A stretch of DNA of 8,746 nucleotides from Bacteroidota bacterium (GTDB lineage Bacteria > Bacteroidota > Bacteroidia > Bacteroidales > B39-G9): positions 1-8,746 of the forward strand of contig QMPG01000119.1 in the NCBI GenBank assembly GCA_003648455.1. Reading direction: 5' to 3'. Numbering within the stretch: position 1 is the first letter of the stretch; each line of letters opens with the position of its first letter. A model generated the notes under the pieces. It was not told where the DNA came from and searched no databases. It was given only the letters and a program-made list of their open reading frames with translations. The position numbers were made by a program, and so were the translations under genes. Shown here piece after piece: positions 5,965 to 8,746 of this stretch.

Positions 5965-7134
5965 ATGAAAAACAAAATAACATTTTGCATCATCTGCTTA
6001 ATTCTACTTAGTATTACTGTTAAAGCTCAAATAGGCAATGAAATTAAATCTTATGTTGACAGCTCTGAAGTTCTTATTAATAATGGAAGAAAACTTTTGT
6101 TAAAAAAGCTGTTGGAGGGTGATATAAAAAAATCTAAAGAGATATATCAGTTTTTGTCAAGTAAAACAGCAAACAAAAACTATGCTGCGTTTAATTACAC
6201 CGAAAATCTTTATATCAATTGCTTATTGTCAGACTGGAAAGAATGGGTAAATAAAACTATGGGGTATAGACAATTTTACAGAGACTTTTGTTATCAAAAC
6301 TGCTATGAAATTGAAGATAGGTTATATTCAGAAATAGTTAAAAAAATTGACTTAATAAAATCTTCAGTAGAGACTTCTACTTTATTAAACGAGGAAGAAA
6401 AAACTGCGTTAAGAATATATCTGCATTTAATGGAGAAAGGTACTGCCGATGAAGAATATAACGAAATGCTCAAGAGTTTTAATAAAAAATTTAGAACTTC
6501 AAAATTTAATGATTTCTTTAATAACTATATGCCGAGAGTTAAAGTAAAGAGTTCTTTTTCATGGGTGTTTGGTTCTTCGGGCACATTTCCAACAGGAAAA
6601 TTAAGTGATAATTTTTCGGCTAACGCAACTTTTTTAATGGGTATGGATTTTAATGTTGGACAAATATTTACATCTTTTTATATAAATGCAGGTACACTAA
6701 ATTTAAAAATTCCATTTTATGCTATTACAGAAACAGACAGCCTGAATTTTGATAAAGATGAAGGATTTTCATACTTTGAAGGAGGTTTAAAAGCAGGTTA
6801 TTTTCTTGTTAGAAATAATAAATTCCACTTTGCACCTTATGTTACAATAGCGGGCAGTAACCTAAAAAGCACAAAATTTGAAGTTGAGGAGGATGAAAGA
6901 GAAATTAAAATTTACAACTCATTTGTTACCGGACCCGGAATTCACGCCGAATTTAAATTGTTCGACTTTGAGCAAAAAAACATTTATAATTATGCTTATC
7001 CTACATATAAAAGCTTTTTAAGTTTAAAAATTGATGGCGGTTATAATTTTATAACTAAATTTGAACATAAAGAATTTGAAGGAAACACAGCTTATTTGAG
7101 AATGGCTCTTGTTTGGGGTATTGGAAGTTTTTAG
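5965..7134 (+). CDS. Secreted protein with helical N-terminal half and predicted outer-membrane beta-barrel
   Basis: I cannot name a family for this 389-residue protein. It begins with a classic signal peptide: KNK, a hydrophobic core at about 5-18, and likely cleavage after VKAQ near residue 22. Residues about 24-190 are rich in helix formers and charge (for example LLLKKLLEGDIKKSKEIY at 44-61) and contain three cysteines, C86, C109 and C113. From about 193 to the end the sequence alternates polar and hydrophobic or aromatic residues with glycines (KSSFSWVFGSSG, LNLKIPFYAI, FEGGLKAGYFLV, FHFAPYVTIAGS, YLRMALVWGIGSF). It ends in phenylalanine, a typical C-terminal signal of outer-membrane barrels. 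Strand number looks like about eight to ten. The start has an A-rich leader without Shine-Dalgarno. Its place 32 bases after two glycosyltransferases and before a terminator suggests it is the last gene of their operon, possibly acting in surface display or export of their product; that link is inference. Confidence 0.7.
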   Translation: MKNKITFCIICLILLSITVKAQIGNEIKSYVDSSEVLINNGRKLLLKKLLEGDIKKSKEIYQFLSSKTANKNYAAFNYTENLYINCLLSDWKEWVNKTMGYRQFYRDFCYQNCYEIEDRLYSEIVKKIDLIKSSVETSTLLNEEEKTALRIYLHLMEKGTADEEYNEMLKSFNKKFRTSKFNDFFNNYMPRVKVKSSFSWVFGSSGTFPTGKLSDNFSANATFLMGMDFNVGQIFTSFYINAGTLNLKIPFYAITETDSLNFDKDEGFSYFEGGLKAGYFLVRNNKFHFAPYVTIAGSNLKSTKFEVEEDEREIKIYNSFVTGPGIHAEFKLFDFEQKNIYNYAYPTYKSFLSLKIDGGYNFITKFEHKEFEGNTAYLRMALVWGIGSF

Positions 7135-7157
7135 GGTTTTTTTAAATATTATTATTC

Positions 7158-7186
7158 TTAATTGGGGCTTGCGCCCCTATTTTTTA
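7158..7186 (+). terminator. Rho-independent terminator of the glycosyltransferase/beta-barrel operon
   Basis: GGGGC, a TTGC loop and GCCCC form a 5-bp all-GC stem at 7164-7177, extendable past one mismatch by A-T pairs, followed by TATTTTTT on the plus strand. It lies 29 bases after the beta-barrel stop. The primase gene ends on the other strand at 7197; read that way the hairpin is followed by AATTAAG rather than a T-run, so it should work mainly on the plus strand and only weakly, if at all, for the primase. Confidence 0.85.
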
Positions 7187-7196
7187 TTAAAAAACA

Positions 7197-8746
7197 TTAC
7201 AAAATCGTTCTCTCACCCAAATTTTTTGAAAGCGCAATCTTAAACTTGCTTAATGCAATATATCGTTGTTGCAACTCATTCATTTTTTCTATATCGTTTT
7301 CTTTTTGAGCGACTTTTAATAATTCTTCGGTGCTTTTTAAGGCAGACATAATTTTCTGATTCTTATACGAAGTAATTATCTCAGGAATAATAACATTAAG
7401 CTTATCTTCTTCTGTCTCAACATAAGTATCGTGCATCTCCCATATTCTGCTTAGCTCATAAGATGAGCTTAAAAGATCGGCAGCAAGATTGCTAATAGCA
7501 CTATCGGGATGGTTAATAAAATATTTACTGTCAATACTAATCTCATCAATTAAATGAGACTTATATTCCTCGAATATTTTTTTATAAAGAGTATTTACCA
7601 AATCAAGCTCATTGTGTTGAATTTCGCTAATAATATATTGAGCAACAGTTATTGTTTGGTCTTCACCGGAATCGTCTTTATCAGAAAACATTTCGACATT
7701 CCCATAATTCATTATCAGCTTAATTATCTCACGTTCAAGAACTTCGCAATTGTCTTTTGAGTAAACATTTTGTTTTGGCGAGCGGGTTTGTAGTTCTTTG
7801 GGTTTAATATTCTTGTCGTAAGACTTATATTTTTTAAATATAATTTTATTCAGTTCTGAATATAAAGCCTGCTCGTCAATATCTAACAAAGAAGAACATT
7901 CTTTAACATAAACCGAACGAGTAATTTTTTCCGGTATTACCGAAATCGATTTTACAATATCGCGTATTAAGTTTGCCTTTTTAACAGGGTCGTTCTTAGC
8001 CTCATCAAGCAAAAGTTTTGTTTTAAAAATAACAAAATCTTTTTCGTTATTGTTTATATATTCAATTAATTCGCTTGAGCTGTGCGATTGTGCAAAAGAA
8101 TCGGGGTCTTGGTCGGGTGGCAGCAAAAGAATTTTCACGTTCATTCCCTGCTCAAGCACAAGGTCAATTCCTCGCAAAGATGCTTTTACTCCTGCGCTGT
8201 CGCCATCATAAATAATAGTAATATTATTAGTAAATCGTTTTATTAAACGTATCTGGTCGGGTGTTAATGATGTTCCCGACGAAGCAACAACATTCTCAAT
8301 GCCCGACTGGTGCATTGACAACACATCTGTGTATCCTTCAACAAGGTAACATTTGTTGTTTTGGCTAATTGCTTTTTTTGCAAAAAAGATGCCGTATAAA
8401 ACTTTACTTTTATGATAGATTTCCGATTCGGGAGAATTAAGATACTTTGCAATTTTTTTGTCGGTGCGCAATGTTCGTCCACCAAAAGCAATTGTTCTTC
8501 CCATCAAATTATGGATTGGAAAAATAATTCGGTCGCTAAACCGGTCAAATACCCTATCGTCTTTTTTAATAGTTAAGCCGGTACTTTCCAAAAATTCAAT
8601 ATTATAGCCTTTCTGTATTGCTTCTTTGGTAAAAGCATCTTTTTTGTTTAAACAAAATCCGAGTTGAAATTTATTAATAATAGGTTCTCTAAAACCTCTC
8701 TCTTTAAAATAACTCAAACCCACATTCCTACCCTCTTCGGTATTTA
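7197..8746 (-). CDS. dnaG: DNA primase DnaG (partial, N-terminus beyond right edge)
   Basis: This enzyme makes the RNA primers for DNA replication and works with the replicative helicase DnaB. The frame is open through base 8746, and the residues before the internal GTG at 8723 (NTEEGRN) join directly to GLSYFKERGF, a conserved primase stretch, so the true start lies outside the window. About 515 residues are visible and roughly 130 are missing, including the CHC2 zinc-binding domain. Counting from that GTG, RNA-polymerase-core motifs include FSDRIIFPI (62-70) and GRTIAFGGR (75-83). The TOPRIM site has VEGYTDV (128-134), YDGDSAGVKA (172-181) and DPD (206-208), supplying the acidic metal-binding residues. 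A variable linker near 300-325 precedes a helical C-terminal region (about 327-508) that should bind DnaB. The region is intact, with no frameshift, and convergent with the beta-barrel gene 62 bases away. No terminator specific to this strand is seen. Confidence 0.97.
   Translation of the reverse strand, partial: NTEEGRNVGLSYFKERGFREPIINKFQLGFCLNKKDAFTKEAIQKGYNIEFLESTGLTIKKDDRVFDRFSDRIIFPIHNLMGRTIAFGGRTLRTDKKIAKYLNSPESEIYHKSKVLYGIFFAKKAISQNNKCYLVEGYTDVLSMHQSGIENVVASSGTSLTPDQIRLIKRFTNNITIIYDGDSAGVKASLRGIDLVLEQGMNVKILLLPPDQDPDSFAQSHSSSELIEYINNNEKDFVIFKTKLLLDEAKNDPVKKANLIRDIVKSISVIPEKITRSVYVKECSSLLDIDEQALYSELNKIIFKKYKSYDKNIKPKELQTRSPKQNVYSKDNCEVLEREIIKLIMNYGNVEMFSDKDDSGEDQTITVAQYIISEIQHNELDLVNTLYKKIFEEYKSHLIDEISIDSKYFINHPDSAISNLAADLLSSSYELSRIWEMHDTYVETEEDKLNVIIPEIITSYKNQKIMSALKSTEELLKVAQKENDIEKMNELQQRYIALSKFKIALSKNLGERTIL

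Noticed and set aside
7197..8723. Primase gene starting at the GTG at 8723
   Set aside because: The frame stays open upstream to base 8746 and the upstream residues continue a conserved primase stretch; 8723 is an internal valine codon and the real start is outside the window.

Overview
The window is AT-rich and coding-dense and looks like a chromosomal segment of a member of the Bacteroidota (Cytophaga-Flavobacterium-Bacteroides group). The evidence is threefold. Most start codons lack a Shine-Dalgarno sequence. Two gene upstream regions carry the group-specific -7 element TAnnTTTG. The DAHP synthase has the short, C-terminally chorismate-mutase-fused form typical of this phylum. No phage, IS, CRISPR, tRNA or rRNA signal was seen, and no gene-free stretch exceeds 300 bases (the longest gap is 129 bases).

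Layout, left to right. (1) 1-890, minus strand: the first 296 residues of a NupG-type nucleoside:H+ symporter, cut by the left edge. (2) 1020-2111, minus: an intact bifunctional DAHP synthase/chorismate mutase, the entry point and first branch of aromatic amino acid synthesis. (3) 2139-3503, minus: an uncharacterised polytopic membrane protein of about ten to eleven helices with GT-C- or polymerase-like features. (4) A 108-base divergent intergenic region with a perfect 8-bp inverted repeat. (5) 3612-7134, plus: a tight three-gene unit of two GT-B fold glycosyltransferases (2 bases apart) followed by a secreted protein with a helical N-terminal half and a predicted outer-membrane beta-barrel. 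(6) A GC-rich hairpin terminator at about 7158-7186 between convergent genes. (7) 7197-8746, minus: DNA primase DnaG, open through the right edge so that its zinc-binding N-terminus lies outside the window.

Taken together, the ends are housekeeping (nucleoside uptake, aromatic synthesis, replication priming). The centre is a small envelope-glycan island: two cytoplasmic sugar transferases, a divergently transcribed multi-spanning membrane protein that could act on lipid-linked glycan, and a likely outer-membrane protein. The joint role of that island is inference; each individual fold call rests on visible motifs. The least explained genes are the polytopic protein at 2139-3503 and the beta-barrel protein at 5965-7134.
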